DNA of 64,000 nucleotides from UBA7702 sp040776805 (GCA_040776805.1 JAXGZS010000004.1:62001-126000), one strand, 5' to 3'; positions 25,766 through 35,500 are shown, numbered from the stretch's first letter. A program made the numbers and translations. Notes: generated by a model not told the origin, from the letters alone.

Positions 25766-26455
25766 TTATTTGTGAAAAAAGGCGTCTCTTAAGATAAAGC
25801 TGTTTTTACGAAAAGCCAACAACCCCTCTTTGCGCATCTTAGAGAGTTCCGCGGAAAGGGCGGAGCGGTCGGCGCCAAGATAATCAGCCATGCCCTGGCG
25901 GTCAAAATCAATGCTAAAATCGCGGCTGTTCATCAGTTCGCTTTGTTCCGTAAGATAAGACACGATCTTTTTGCGCAGGGAGTGCTGGGAAATATGACGA
26001 AACTTGCGCATCATGCGCAGATTACTCAAAGCCAGCGCCCGCACGAGATTAATAAACAGCTGCTGATGGGTGGTAAAAGACAGGGAGCAGTTCCAGAAGA
26101 TCGTGTCAATATCGATGATCAAAACACGGCAGTGATCCCCGGCGGCAACGATGCTGAGGCTGTCGCTGTCTTCCTCCACCGCCACAGAGGTGCCGAAAAT
26201 CTCGTCTTTCCGCCGGTCCGCCAAAATCGTGCGGCTGCCGTCGCTTTCTTCCGAAAGCACGAAAACGCGGCCGTCCAGCACAATACCGAAGCGTTTTTCC
26301 GTATCGCCGCTTCTTATGATATAGCCGTCTTTGCGATAATGACAGACCATGGCGTGGAGGCAACCGAATATTTTGGGCAGTTCCTCTCCCTCAATCCCTG
26401 CAAATAGTGCTGTTTTACCGATTTCTTCAAAGTCCGGCGCCTCGATATAGAACAT
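25766..26455 (-). CDS. Crp/Fnr-family transcriptional regulator
   Basis: 229 aa. An N-terminal cyclic-nucleotide-binding-type beta-barrel (about 15-125, with RRKDEIFGTSVAVEEDSDSL) is joined by a long dimer helix (about 130-165) to a C-terminal winged helix (about 170-225, DRQGMADYLGADRSALSAEL as recognition region). There is no N-terminal Cys cluster, so it is not a classical Fnr oxygen sensor. It is divergent from the desulfoferrodoxin gene across an 83-bp spacer, so it probably regulates that gene and itself. Similar regulators in anaerobes respond to oxidative or nitrosative stress. Confidence 0.88.
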   Translation of the reverse strand: MFYIEAPDFEEIGKTALFAGIEGEELPKIFGCLHAMVCHYRKDGYIIRSGDTEKRFGIVLDGRVFVLSEESDGSRTILADRRKDEIFGTSVAVEEDSDSLSIVAAGDHCRVLIIDIDTIFWNCSLSFTTHQQLFINLVRALALSNLRMMRKFRHISQHSLRKKIVSYLTEQSELMNSRDFSIDFDRQGMADYLGADRSALSAELSKMRKEGLLAFRKNSFILRDAFFHK

Positions 26456-26472
26456 AAAAAACCGCCCTTTCG

Positions 26473-26501
26473 TTGTAATAACAACAGAATTTTATTATAT
26501 T
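26473..26501 (+). promoter_or_regulatory. Promoter of desulfoferrodoxin with overlapping inverted repeat
   Basis: TTGTAA (26473-26478), a 17-bp spacer and TATATT (26496-26501). The -35 box is part of TTGTAATAACAA (26473-26484), a TTGT-N4-ACAA dyad of the size expected for a Crp/Fnr-type operator. Confidence 0.5.
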
Positions 26502-26538
26502 ATACACTATAATGGAGAAAAATAACAGGAGGTGTTTT

Positions 26539-26910
26539 ATGGAACATAAATTTTGTATCTGCCGGCATTGCGGAAACCAAATTACCTTCATGGAAGACAG
26601 CGGCGTTTCCGTTGTATGCTGCGGCGAAAAAATGGAAGTACTGATTCCCGGAACCACCGACGCGGCGCAAGAAAAACATGTCCCCGTCATGGAGAGAAAC
26701 GGCAACAAAGTGACGGTCAAAGTCGGTTCTGTCGCGCATCCCATGATGGAACAACACTACATCATGTGGATCGCCTTAGGGACGAAAGACGGCCTTTTGC
26801 TGAAGAAATTAACGCCATCCGACGCCCCCGAAGCAGAATTTCTCGTCGACGAAGGCGAAGAAGTCACGGCCTACGAATTCTGCAATCTGCATAATTTATG
26901 GAAAGCGTAA
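26539..26910 (+). CDS. dfx: Desulfoferrodoxin (superoxide reductase, 2Fe type)
   Basis: 123 aa. It reduces superoxide to hydrogen peroxide without making oxygen, an anaerobe's defence. The N-terminal desulforedoxin domain has a Cys4 iron site (CRHCGN and VVCCGEKM). The superoxide reductase domain carries the Fe-ligand His and Cys residues in QEKHVPVM, SVAHPMMEQHY and CNLHNLW. The start at 26539 follows AGGAGG with ideal spacing. It begins an oxygen-defence gene cluster; electrons likely come through rubredoxin-type partners encoded downstream. Confidence 0.95.
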   Translation: MEHKFCICRHCGNQITFMEDSGVSVVCCGEKMEVLIPGTTDAAQEKHVPVMERNGNKVTVKVGSVAHPMMEQHYIMWIALGTKDGLLLKKLTPSDAPEAEFLVDEGEEVTAYEFCNLHNLWKA

Positions 26911-27096
26911 AAAACGCCCGGTCGTTTTGGCAAGAACTTGTGAGAACATTTACTGCGACGGGTTCCGCCCTCCACGGTCAAGGATCTTTGCGCAAAAGCC
27001 CAAAAGATTGCTTTTAACGACCCCTGAAAACAGGCGATACCCTTCCGCCAAGGCCTTTGGATTTCTGCCGCAATCAGGGAAGGACAGGAGAAAAAC
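26911..27096 (+). other. Intergenic region, no gene supported
   Basis: 186 bp between dfx and the small regulator. No promoter, terminator or RNA motif could be identified with confidence. Confidence 0.4.
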
Positions 27097-27336
27097 ATGG
27101 ACGCAACCATCGCAGTCATCGGCATCATCGTGAGAGATCTCGATGTTGTTCGCGAACTCAATGAAATTCTAAGCAGCTACGATCAGTATATCGTCGGTCG
27201 TATGGGCCTGCCTCATCAAAAAAAAGAATTACGCGTGATCAGTATCGTGATGGACGCTCCCATGGACATCATCGGCTTCTTTGTCGGCAAGGTCGCCAAC
27301 TTAAACGGCGTGGAAGTCAACACGGTTTACGCGTAA
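27097..27336 (+). CDS. TM1266-family small regulator (iron-only hydrogenase system type)
   Basis: 79 aa with an ACT/NikR-C-like ferredoxin fold: beta strand MDATIAVIGIIVRD, a helix, GRMGLPHQKKELRVISIVMD, a helix, and a final strand ANLNGVEVNTVYA. Members are annotated as putative regulators of the iron-only hydrogenase system, but their ligand and target are not known. No hydrogenase gene lies in this window; here it sits among oxygen-defence genes. GGACAGGAG precedes the start. Confidence 0.8.
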   Translation: MDATIAVIGIIVRDLDVVRELNEILSSYDQYIVGRMGLPHQKKELRVISIVMDAPMDIIGFFVGKVANLNGVEVNTVYA

Positions 27337-27360
27337 ATATAAGGAAGGGGGTTTTTATCC

Positions 27361-27492
27361 ATGAAATGTGAAAAATGCGGCGCTGAAATCAATGGTGATG
27401 AAATCTATGAAACCAATGGCAAAAAGGTTTGTGAAAGCTGTTCCATAACTTTGAACTCTTATGGCAGCCCTAAGAAAAGTTGCACCCAGTAA
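27361..27492 (+). CDS. 43-residue Cys4 zinc-ribbon-like protein
   Basis: Small protein starting MKCEKCGAEINGDEIYETNG and continuing with VCESCS. The two CxxC knuckles, about 20 residues apart, are as in treble-clef or LIM-like zinc sites. A strong AGGAAGGGGG site precedes the ATG, 24 bp after the TM1266-like gene, so it is cotranscribed. It resembles in size and design the 58-residue protein at 45798-45974. The metal (Zn or Fe) and role are unknown. Confidence 0.75.
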   Translation: MKCEKCGAEINGDEIYETNGKKVCESCSITLNSYGSPKKSCTQ

Positions 27493-27527
27493 TCAACATC
27501 CATCAATCAAAATAGAATATCACTGTG

Positions 27528-27566
27528 AAGCGGCGGTTGTAGACAAATGCAACCGCCTCTTCTCCA
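27528..27566 (+). promoter_or_regulatory. Hairpin upstream of fprA
   Basis: GGCGGTTG/CAACCGCC stem, extended by GAAG/CTTC, with a ten-base loop and no clear U-tract. It may be a weak terminator or an mRNA processing/stability element between the small Cys4 gene and fprA. Confidence 0.4.
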
Positions 27567-27585
27567 AAAACAACGAGGTGGCGAT

Positions 27586-28788
27586 ATGTATTGTGTGAAA
27601 AAAATCAGTGAGGATCTTACTTGGATCGGCGGCAATAACCGCGGACAGGCTCTTTTTGAAAACGTATACCCCATTCCCGAAGGTGTTTCCTATAATTCCT
27701 ATTTTCTAAACGACGAAAAAACCGTCGTTTTCGATACCGTGGATTACGCGATTTCCCGCCGCTACCTGGAAAACCTCGCCTTTGTGCTGGACGGCAGAAA
27801 ACTCGATTATCTCGTCGTCAACCACATGGAACCCGACCACGCCGCAGTCATTGAGATCGTGGCGCAAAAATATCCCGAAATGACCCTTGTCTGCAATGAC
27901 AAAACCCTCAAAATGATCAAGCAATTCTTCACCTTCGACGTGGAAAGCCGCGTCCATCTCGTCAAGGAAGGCGATACCCTTGCCACCGGCAAACATAACC
28001 TGCAATTCATCATGGCGCCCATGGTTCACTGGCCCGAAGTGATGATGACCTACGACAGCACCGATAAGGTGCTCTTCTCCGCCGACGCTTTCGGAACCTT
28101 CGGCACGTTGGACGGCAAAATCTTCAACGACGAATTCGATTACGACCGCGTTTTCCTGGACCGCGCCCGGCGCTATTACGCCAACATCGTCGGTAAATAC
28201 GGTTCTCAGGTACAGGCAGTGTTGAAAAAGGCCGCGGCCCTTGATATTCAGAAGCTCTGCCCCCTCCACGGACCGGTCTGGAGAAGCAACCTGGGCTATA
28301 TTCTCTACAAATATAACCTCTGGAGCACTTACCAGCCGGAAGAAGACGGTGTGGCGATCATCTACGGTTCCATGTACGGCGGCACCGAGAATTTGGCGGA
28401 AGTGTTAGCCGCCCGCCTGGCGGATCAGGGCGTGGAGCAGATCGTCTGCTACGACGCCGCCAAAACCGAAAATTCTTACCTCATCGGCGAAGTATGGAAA
28501 TACAGCCATTTGGTTTTAGCCTCCCCCACCCATAATACAAACATCTACGCGCCGATGGAAAACTTCATTACCCACATGGAGCACCTGAACGTGCAAAACA
28601 GGGTCGTCGCCGTGATGGACAACGGCTGCTGGGTGCCGCAGGCGGGGCAAAAAATCAAAAACCGCCTGGCGGAGATGAAGAACATGACGGTTTTGGAGCC
28701 GTCGCTATCCGTCAAATCCGTGATCCAAGAAGAGCAGGAAGACGCTGTGAACGCACTGGTCAAAGCGATTGCCGCTTCCCTGCAGTAA
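27586..28788 (+). CDS. fprA: Flavodiiron protein (FprA, oxygen or NO reductase)
   Basis: 400 aa cytosolic enzyme that reduces O2 to water (or NO to N2O) with electrons from rubredoxin. The N-terminal lactamase-like domain carries the di-iron ligands in NHMEPDHAAVIE, MVHWPEVMM and CPLHGPVW. The C-terminal flavodoxin domain (from about residue 255, IIYGSMYGGTENLAEVLA) binds FMN. The start at 27586 has GAGGTGG seven bases upstream. It is followed after ten bases by the fusion protein that should supply its electrons. Confidence 0.95.
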   Translation: MYCVKKISEDLTWIGGNNRGQALFENVYPIPEGVSYNSYFLNDEKTVVFDTVDYAISRRYLENLAFVLDGRKLDYLVVNHMEPDHAAVIEIVAQKYPEMTLVCNDKTLKMIKQFFTFDVESRVHLVKEGDTLATGKHNLQFIMAPMVHWPEVMMTYDSTDKVLFSADAFGTFGTLDGKIFNDEFDYDRVFLDRARRYYANIVGKYGSQVQAVLKKAAALDIQKLCPLHGPVWRSNLGYILYKYNLWSTYQPEEDGVAIIYGSMYGGTENLAEVLAARLADQGVEQIVCYDAAKTENSYLIGEVWKYSHLVLASPTHNTNIYAPMENFITHMEHLNVQNRVVAVMDNGCWVPQAGQKIKNRLAEMKNMTVLEPSLSVKSVIQEEQEDAVNALVKAIAASLQ

Positions 28789-28798
28789 GGAGATTTTT

Positions 28799-29977
28799 AT
28801 GGACAACAAAGCAATGTTTCGCATTGGCTACGGCCTCTATGTCGTAACCGCCCAAAACGGCCAAAAAGACAATGGCTTCATCAACAATACTTTTATGCAG
28901 GTCACTGTGAATCCCAACCGCGTCATTTTGGCGATCAACAAAGCCAATTACACCCACGACATGGTCTTAGCCACGGGAAAATTCAATGTCTCGATGCTGA
29001 CCACGGCAACGCCCTTTTCCGTCTTCCAGCATTTCGGTTTTCAAAGCGGCCGGGACGTCAATAAGTTCGCCGCTTGCAGCGATATCAAACGCAGTGAAAA
29101 CGGGCTGATCTATTTAAGCAAATACACCAATGCCTACATTTCCGGCCAGGTGGTGGCCACCACGGATTTCGGCACCCACACGCTGTTCATTGCCGATGTC
29201 AGCGACGCAGTGGTTTTAAGCGACGAAACGTCCCTGACTTACGACTACTATCTGAAATTCATCAAACCGCAGCCCAAAAAGACAAAGAAAAAAGGCTGGA
29301 GATGCCGGATCTGCGGTTACGTTTACGAAGGGGAAATCCTGCCCCCTGACTTCATCTGCCCCATCTGCAAGCACGGCGCCGTTGATTTTGAACCCATCGA
29401 AAGCGACGAACTCGATAAAGACCGGGCGGACCTCGCCGGCACCAAAACCGAAGCCAACCTCAAGGAGGCCTTTGCCGGAGAAAGCCAGGCCCGCAATAAA
29501 TATACCTATTACGCGGGGCAAGCCCGGCGCGACGGCTATGAAAAGATCGCGGCGACCTTTGAGGAAACCGCTTTTAACGAACAGGAACACGCCAAAATTT
29601 GGTTCAGCGAACTCCACGGCGGCGTAATACCGTCCACGGAAGACAACCTGAAAGACGCCGCCGGCGGCGAAATGGACGAGTGGCAGAAAATGTATCCGCG
29701 AATGGCAAGGGAAGCTCGGGAAGAAGGCTTCGGCGAACTCGCCGCGCTGTTTGACGGTGTGGCCGCCATTGAAAAAAGGCATGAGGCCCGCTATCGCCGT
29801 CTCCTCAAAGAGGTACAGGAAGAAAAAGTATTCACCGCCGATACGGAGGTTACCTGGGTTTGCAGAAATTGCGGTTTCGAGTACATCGGCAAGGAAGCAC
29901 CCAAATTCTGCCCCGTGTGTAAATACAGTCAAGGCTATTTCGAACAAGAGGTTTGCGAATCTTCACGACACGAATAA
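28799..29977 (+). CDS. Flavin reductase-rubredoxin-rubrerythrin fusion
   Basis: 392 aa. Residues 1-165 are a flavin-reductase-like FMN domain (as in high-molecular-weight rubredoxin, Hrb). Residues 170-205 are a rubredoxin with CRICGYVYEG and CPICKHG. Residues about 225-345 are a ferritin-like rubrerythrin domain with di-iron ligands in FAGESQARNKY, FNEQEHAK and IEKRHEARY. The C-terminus is a second rubredoxin-like Cys4 site (CRNCGFEY, CPVCKYS). One chain can thus take electrons from NAD(P)H and pass them to its own peroxidase centre or to FprA next door. AAGGAG precedes the ATG at 28799. Confidence 0.93.
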   Translation: MDNKAMFRIGYGLYVVTAQNGQKDNGFINNTFMQVTVNPNRVILAINKANYTHDMVLATGKFNVSMLTTATPFSVFQHFGFQSGRDVNKFAACSDIKRSENGLIYLSKYTNAYISGQVVATTDFGTHTLFIADVSDAVVLSDETSLTYDYYLKFIKPQPKKTKKKGWRCRICGYVYEGEILPPDFICPICKHGAVDFEPIESDELDKDRADLAGTKTEANLKEAFAGESQARNKYTYYAGQARRDGYEKIAATFEETAFNEQEHAKIWFSELHGGVIPSTEDNLKDAAGGEMDEWQKMYPRMAREAREEGFGELAALFDGVAAIEKRHEARYRRLLKEVQEEKVFTADTEVTWVCRNCGFEYIGKEAPKFCPVCKYSQGYFEQEVCESSRHE

Positions 29978-30061
29978 ACCCAAAAAATAAAAGCATAAGG
30001 CCAAAGCCTGGGGCAGCACTGTTTTAGGCGGCGTTTTGGACTTTGGCGCAGAAGAGGTGAA

Positions 30062-31099
30062 ATGATGACCTACAAACTACCAGGCGGCTGTCTCACCACG
30101 GCGATGGGGATTTTACCCCACCGCAATTTAGAGGACGCCATGAAACTGGCCTTATCCGTAGACGTCCCTTTCTGGCCGCAAATCCCCCGGATGAGCTATT
30201 ACGAAGATATGTACGTCCAATCCAGCGAAAAACTTCCGGGGATTCACGTCGATACCGAAAAACACAACATCACCCTTTCCACGGATAAATTCTATGAAGA
30301 ACTGCCCCAATTCTTTGAAGAATGTGATACCCACGGCTATTATCAGCTGACCGAGAAATACTCCGTGGCATTCAATGCCTTTTTAAATCACGATCTTTCC
30401 GGTTACAAGTGCATTCGCGGCCAAAGCGTGGGTCCCATCAGTTTCGGTTTCAAAATTACCGACGAGAACAAAAAGCCCATTGCTTATAACGATGAAATCC
30501 GCGGCTTCATGTTTGACTTCATGGCGGAAAAATGCAACGCCCAATACCGCCAGTTGAAGAAAAAGAACGATACCGCCCTGGTCTGGATGGACGAACCGGG
30601 TCTGCAAATGCTTTTTGCCTCCTTCACCGGCTATACCGCGGAACGGGCCGCCGAGGATTACCGCGGTTATCTTGAGAAAATAGAAGGCCCCAAGGGCATC
30701 CACCTCTGCGGCAACCCCGACTGGTCCTTCCTCCTCAGTGCCCTTGATCTGGACATCCTCTCCATGGACAGCTACAGCGTAGGACATATCTTTACCCGCT
30801 ACAAAGAGGAGGTGGTCCATTTTCTCAAAAAGGGCGCCATCATCTCCTGGGGCATTACCCCTACCCTCACCGAGGAACTGAACTTGGAAAATTTCAATTC
30901 CCTAAAGAAAAAGCTTGAGGAGATGTTCGCTTACGTCAGCAGCCAGGGCATTGCCATGGACGAGCTTTTGGACCGTTCCTGGCTCGCTCCTTCCCGCTGC
31001 TGTCTCGTCAATCCCGATCTGGCCAAAAGCGTGGAGGACAGCTTCCGGCTCCTGCGGGAATTGGGAGATCACTTCAAAGAAAAGTATAAACTCTACTAA
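30062..31099 (+). CDS. MetE-like (cobalamin-independent methionine synthase C-terminal) family protein
   Basis: 345 aa TIM-barrel protein. The zinc-site pattern of MetE is visible: HLCG (His and Cys) at about residue 219 and Cys in SRCCLVN at about 318. There is no N-terminal MetE domain and no corrinoid-binding domain. Known short MetE-like proteins transfer methyl groups from corrinoid proteins or other donors to thiols, but the substrates of this one cannot be named. It is 84 bp downstream of the rubrerythrin fusion; a second ATG directly follows the first and either may be used. Confidence 0.7.
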   Translation: MMTYKLPGGCLTTAMGILPHRNLEDAMKLALSVDVPFWPQIPRMSYYEDMYVQSSEKLPGIHVDTEKHNITLSTDKFYEELPQFFEECDTHGYYQLTEKYSVAFNAFLNHDLSGYKCIRGQSVGPISFGFKITDENKKPIAYNDEIRGFMFDFMAEKCNAQYRQLKKKNDTALVWMDEPGLQMLFASFTGYTAERAAEDYRGYLEKIEGPKGIHLCGNPDWSFLLSALDLDILSMDSYSVGHIFTRYKEEVVHFLKKGAIISWGITPTLTEELNLENFNSLKKKLEEMFAYVSSQGIAMDELLDRSWLAPSRCCLVNPDLAKSVEDSFRLLRELGDHFKEKYKLY

Positions 31100-31103
31100 C
31101 AAA

Positions 31104-31146
31104 AGAGAGAGGGCTTCCCGCGTGAAGGGAAACCCTCTCTCTTCTT
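31104..31146. terminator. Bidirectional terminator between convergent genes
   Basis: GAGAGAGGG/CCCTCTCTC arms with an inner TTCCC/GGGAA extension, placed between the MetE-like gene and the O-antigen-ligase-type gene. Confidence 0.75.
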
Positions 31147-31172
31147 ATACTTTCCATAACGTAACATACCGA

Positions 31173-32531
31173 TCAGTTTGGTCTGCGCGGTTCTTTCCCG
31201 CAGACTTTTTGCGTTCTCCACGCCCCCACCGCCAAGGCCCAGCAGAGCCAGAAAAACGGCGCCGTGAGGCACATGCGCATGCCAAAGAAGGCCTGGATCG
31301 CGTAACAGAAGACAGCGGAACCACAGATGGCAAGGACATCGTGATCATGGTTCTTTCTGATAAAAAACACAAGGAAAACAACGAGAGCCACGACGTAAGC
31401 GATGAGGGCCAAAGCCCCCTCGTTGACCAAAATATTCAAATACTCATTGTGAGCCGTATCAATGGCGGCACGGTAGAGCACATGGCTTTCGCTGTCATAG
31501 CGCTGAAAATCCACGGTCATCCGCTGACCCAAAGTATCGGGACCGCCGCCGAAAAGCGGCCGTTCCGGGATAAGGGTAAGCACATTGCGCCAAAGGAAGA
31601 AGCGGCCGGTGCCAAAATCATCCTCCCATTGGCCATGGAGCAACAAATGCAATTCATGGAGGGTGCCGCTGCCGAAATCACAGCAAAAGACCAAGGCGAT
31701 CCCGGCAAAAAGCAAAATGAGGATCAAGATCCAGGCAAGGTATTTTTTCCGTTTCGTTTTCAGCGCCGCGATGGGAATCAGCAGCAGGAGGCCGCCGAAC
31801 ACCGCGAGATAGGCGGCGGCCACCTGGGAAAGGAACGTTACGGCGAGAACACAGCCGAAAGGAAACAAAAGCAAATAGCGGCTTTTTCCCTTTAGGCGCA
31901 GGAAAGAAAGGAAGAAAACAGGGGCCGCCACCGCCAGCAGCGCCGCCACAAGACCGACATTGCCCACGGTGCCGAGATACTGATAACGATAGGCGCTGTT
32001 GGCGTCGTAATAGGTGAGACCTTCCGGATACAGGCCGAAAGGGTTATAACCCAAAAACTGACCGAAACAGATCAAACAAAAAACCGTCATCGACAAGGCG
32101 AAAAGCAAGAGCAGCCATTTTTTCGGTCGTCCGTAAAGGGAAACGAAGTAAAAGGTCAAGACGTAGAGAACAATGGTCAAAATCCCTTCATAGCGGTGAT
32201 AACCGATGAGCGTATGCAGCCCGTAAGGGGAAAGTAATGCGGAAATCAGGCAAAAAAGCAGAAATAGAATCAGCAAACCCTGAACCGGCCCGATACCACT
32301 GAATCGCGATATCGGGCTATCCATGGTTCTCTTTCGCCGGATCAACGCTGTCAGCCATATAAGCAGTAGGCTCAACAGGTAGAGACCTGAAATGACCACG
32401 AAAACCGTATATTTCGTTCGCGTAATGTCGGTATAGCCCCCAGGGCCAAAAGCAAGCAAAAATACGCTGGCCATCAAGGCGAGAAATCCCGCCGTTGCTT
32501 TTTCAAAAGAGAGATTGGCTTTTTGATCCAT
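31173..32531 (-). CDS. O-antigen ligase/polymerase-type membrane protein
   Basis: 452 aa with about eleven transmembrane helices and a large extracytoplasmic loop in the C-terminal half containing RPLFGGGPDTLGQRM and DTAHNEYLNILVNEGALAL. The His-Asn pair in that loop is the hallmark of WaaL/Wzy-type proteins. In a Gram-positive-type cell it would polymerise or ligate a surface polysaccharide, or a glycan to a protein. It lies 26 bp downstream of the SLH subtilase gene on the same strand, so it is probably cotranscribed and may act on secondary wall polymer. Confidence 0.8.
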   Translation of the reverse strand: MDQKANLSFEKATAGFLALMASVFLLAFGPGGYTDITRTKYTVFVVISGLYLLSLLLIWLTALIRRKRTMDSPISRFSGIGPVQGLLILFLLFCLISALLSPYGLHTLIGYHRYEGILTIVLYVLTFYFVSLYGRPKKWLLLLFALSMTVFCLICFGQFLGYNPFGLYPEGLTYYDANSAYRYQYLGTVGNVGLVAALLAVAAPVFFLSFLRLKGKSRYLLLFPFGCVLAVTFLSQVAAAYLAVFGGLLLLIPIAALKTKRKKYLAWILILILLFAGIALVFCCDFGSGTLHELHLLLHGQWEDDFGTGRFFLWRNVLTLIPERPLFGGGPDTLGQRMTVDFQRYDSESHVLYRAAIDTAHNEYLNILVNEGALALIAYVVALVVFLVFFIRKNHDHDVLAICGSAVFCYAIQAFFGMRMCLTAPFFWLCWALAVGAWRTQKVCGKEPRRPN

Positions 32532-32557
32532 TGGTTTTTTGACCCGTTGTCTTTACG

Positions 32558-35500
32558 TTAAAGTGATTCAATAAATTTCACAAATATTTCAGAAACCTGG
32601 GCCCGGGTGGCAACGGCTTGAGGCGATAAACTTGTCGACGAAGTGCCGCTGATATAACCTTTGGCCACGGCCCATTTCATGGCGTCAAGGGCGTAAGAGG
32701 AGATCTGATTCGCATCACTGTAACCGGAGAGAGACGCGGCGGCGGAAACATTATATTTTTTATAACTGCCGCAGTAACGGTAAAGGAAAACCACCATCTG
32801 CTGTCTGGTCACGTAAGCGTCGGGACTGAAGGTCGTCGACGAAGTACCGGTGACGATACCGTTCTGGGAAGCCCAAAGCACGGCGTTATAATAATAGCTC
32901 TGCGTCAGGTCGGTAAAGGGAGTGGATCCGCTCACCCCGGGAGAGCCTTCATAGCGGTAGAGCACCGATACGAACATGGCCCGGGTCATGGCGGCGTCCG
33001 GTGAAAACAGCGACGACGAAGTACCGGTGAATAACCCCCATTGCGTTACTTTCCGCACGGAATTATAGTACCAGGCGGAGGAACTCACATCCGCGTAGGG
33101 ATTGTTCCAGGCAAAGGTCGCGCTGATGGTATGGTTTGAGGCGATATTGGCAAAGGTGTAGGACGTGACCGCGCCGAGGTTGATGCCGTCAACCTTGACA
33201 TTTTCCACGACGTAACCGCTGTTGGGCGTAATCGTAAAGGTCCGGGAGGAACCGTAGCTCTGTGAAGAGCTCGACGGTGAAATGGAGCCGTTTTCCCCAT
33301 TGACCACGTTGATGGAATAATAGAGGATATTCCATTTCGCCGTAAGGGTGATATTCGCGGCTGCCGTTGCAATAGAGGTGGAGGTTATTCTCGTGCCGGT
33401 GGAAGTGTACCAACCGGCAAAAGTATAGCCTGTTTTGGTCGGCGTCGGCAGGGTACCGTAGGTGCCGTTATAATCCACCGTTTTGGAACTGGGGGAACAA
33501 CTGCCGCCGCCGGCGTCAAAATACACCGTATACCCGCTGCTCGCCCAATGAGCGTAAACCGTCGCATCACCGGTTACACGGACGGGAATGGAGGATGAGA
33601 CCAGATCGCCGGAGGCGGTATACCAACCGGTAAAGGTATAGCCCGGCCGGGTCGGCGTGGGCAAAGGACCGTAAGTGCTGCTATAGACCACCGTCGTAGA
33701 AGCGGTATCGCAACTTCCGCCATTGGCGTCAAAGTAAATCGTGTATTTGGCAAATTGCCAAAGGGCTTTCACCGTGATATCGGAAGTAAGCGTCACCGTA
33801 GAAGAAGGATAAATTCTTGCGCCGGTGGGCGGGTACCAACCGTGAAAGTCATTCCCCGTCATGGTCGGTGTTGGCAGCGTACCATAAGGCTCTCCATAAG
33901 TCACCGTGATGGTGGTCGGGCTGACCGTACCCTGGCCAGGATCAAAGGTCATCTTATAGGTGTTGGCAGTCCAGTGCGCCGTCAGCGTCGTATCGCCGCT
34001 TAAATTCACAACAGTGGTTTGGGTAATTTGATTCCCCGCACTGTCAAACCAACCGGTAAAGGTATGTCCCAGCCAAGTCGGTGTGGGCAGATCTTCATAA
34101 GTACCGCCGCTGGATACGGTGAGGGAAGTCGGGGAACAACTACCGCCATTGGCGTTAAGGGTCACCTGATAGGTGGTTGAAGCCCAACGGGCTTTCAGGA
34201 GCAAGCGGCCCACATCACCGATGGTATCACCGGCGCTAAGTGAGGCACCGGCGCTGCTGTACCAACCGACGAAGGTATTGCCCTTCAGCGTTGTGGTGGG
34301 CAGCGTTGGGCAGATACTGCCGACAGGCACCGTCAAAACGTCATTCACTTTGCTACCGCCATTGGCATCAAAACTGATGATACAGTTTCCTGATTTAATC
34401 TCAGAAAGATCTAAAACACCGTTACCGTAATATTTATCCCAGCCGACCGTGCCGCGATCGACAGCATAGGAGCTGAGCAGATTTTTTATTTCCGATAGGT
34501 TGGCGGTAGTATCGTCGCTGAGGAGCAAAGCACCGGCGGCGGAGACAAAGGGCGTCGCCATCGAGGTGCCGCTCAGCATCGCATAGAAGCCCCTTAGATA
34601 AGAGCTGTTGATGCTTACGCCGGGGGCCGCGATATCCACGCAATCGCCGTAATTAGAAAAATTGGCTCGCTCCAGACTGCTGTTCACGGCGGCGACGGTA
34701 TAGGCTCCAGGGCAGGAAGCCGGAACACAGGCAGTGGCGTCAATGTTTGCGTTGCCGGCGGCAACGCAAACCAAGATACCGGCGGCGGTAGCGTTGGCCA
34801 CCGCTTGGTTCAGTATGGCGGAAGTGCCCGCGCCGCCCATGCTGACATTGATGATGTCCACACCGTCCGCCACGGCAGCGTTAATTCCGGAGGCAACGGT
34901 AAAGTCGGTACCGTTACCACTGCTGTCCGCTACTTTATAGGCGTTGAGTTTTACATTGTCAAAGGTGGTGTCGACAATGATCCCCGACACATGGGTGCCG
35001 TGACCATTATCGTCTTCCGCATTGCTCGTCGACGTAATAAAATTATCCGAGGATTTTAAGATGCGGTCAGAAAGGAAATCGTGATCGGTATCGATCCCCG
35101 TATCCACCACCCCAACGACGACTTCAGGCATGTTATTAACGGTCGTATATTTTGTCAGTAAATCCGCCTGGAAGGTATCGGCATCAATGGCTTCGGGTCC
35201 GTAAGAAAGATACGCCGTGCTGACACTTTGGCCGATCTCGGAAAGCGTGCCGGACACAGAGGACAGGTCGCTCTCTATAGTATCCTGGAACAAAGACGTA
35301 TCGCTCTCCATAGTCTCCTGGGACGAAGACGTATCGTTCTCCGTAGTATCCAGGGACGAAGACGTATCACTTTCCGCAAGACTCATCACAATAGGGTTTT
35401 CCACGTTGTCGGCTTTATCATCCGCGGCGAACCGATCCTCGGCCGCCGCGGCTTCTTCCGCCGTGGCGTATTCTAACAGATAGTAACCATTGGTGGAAGA

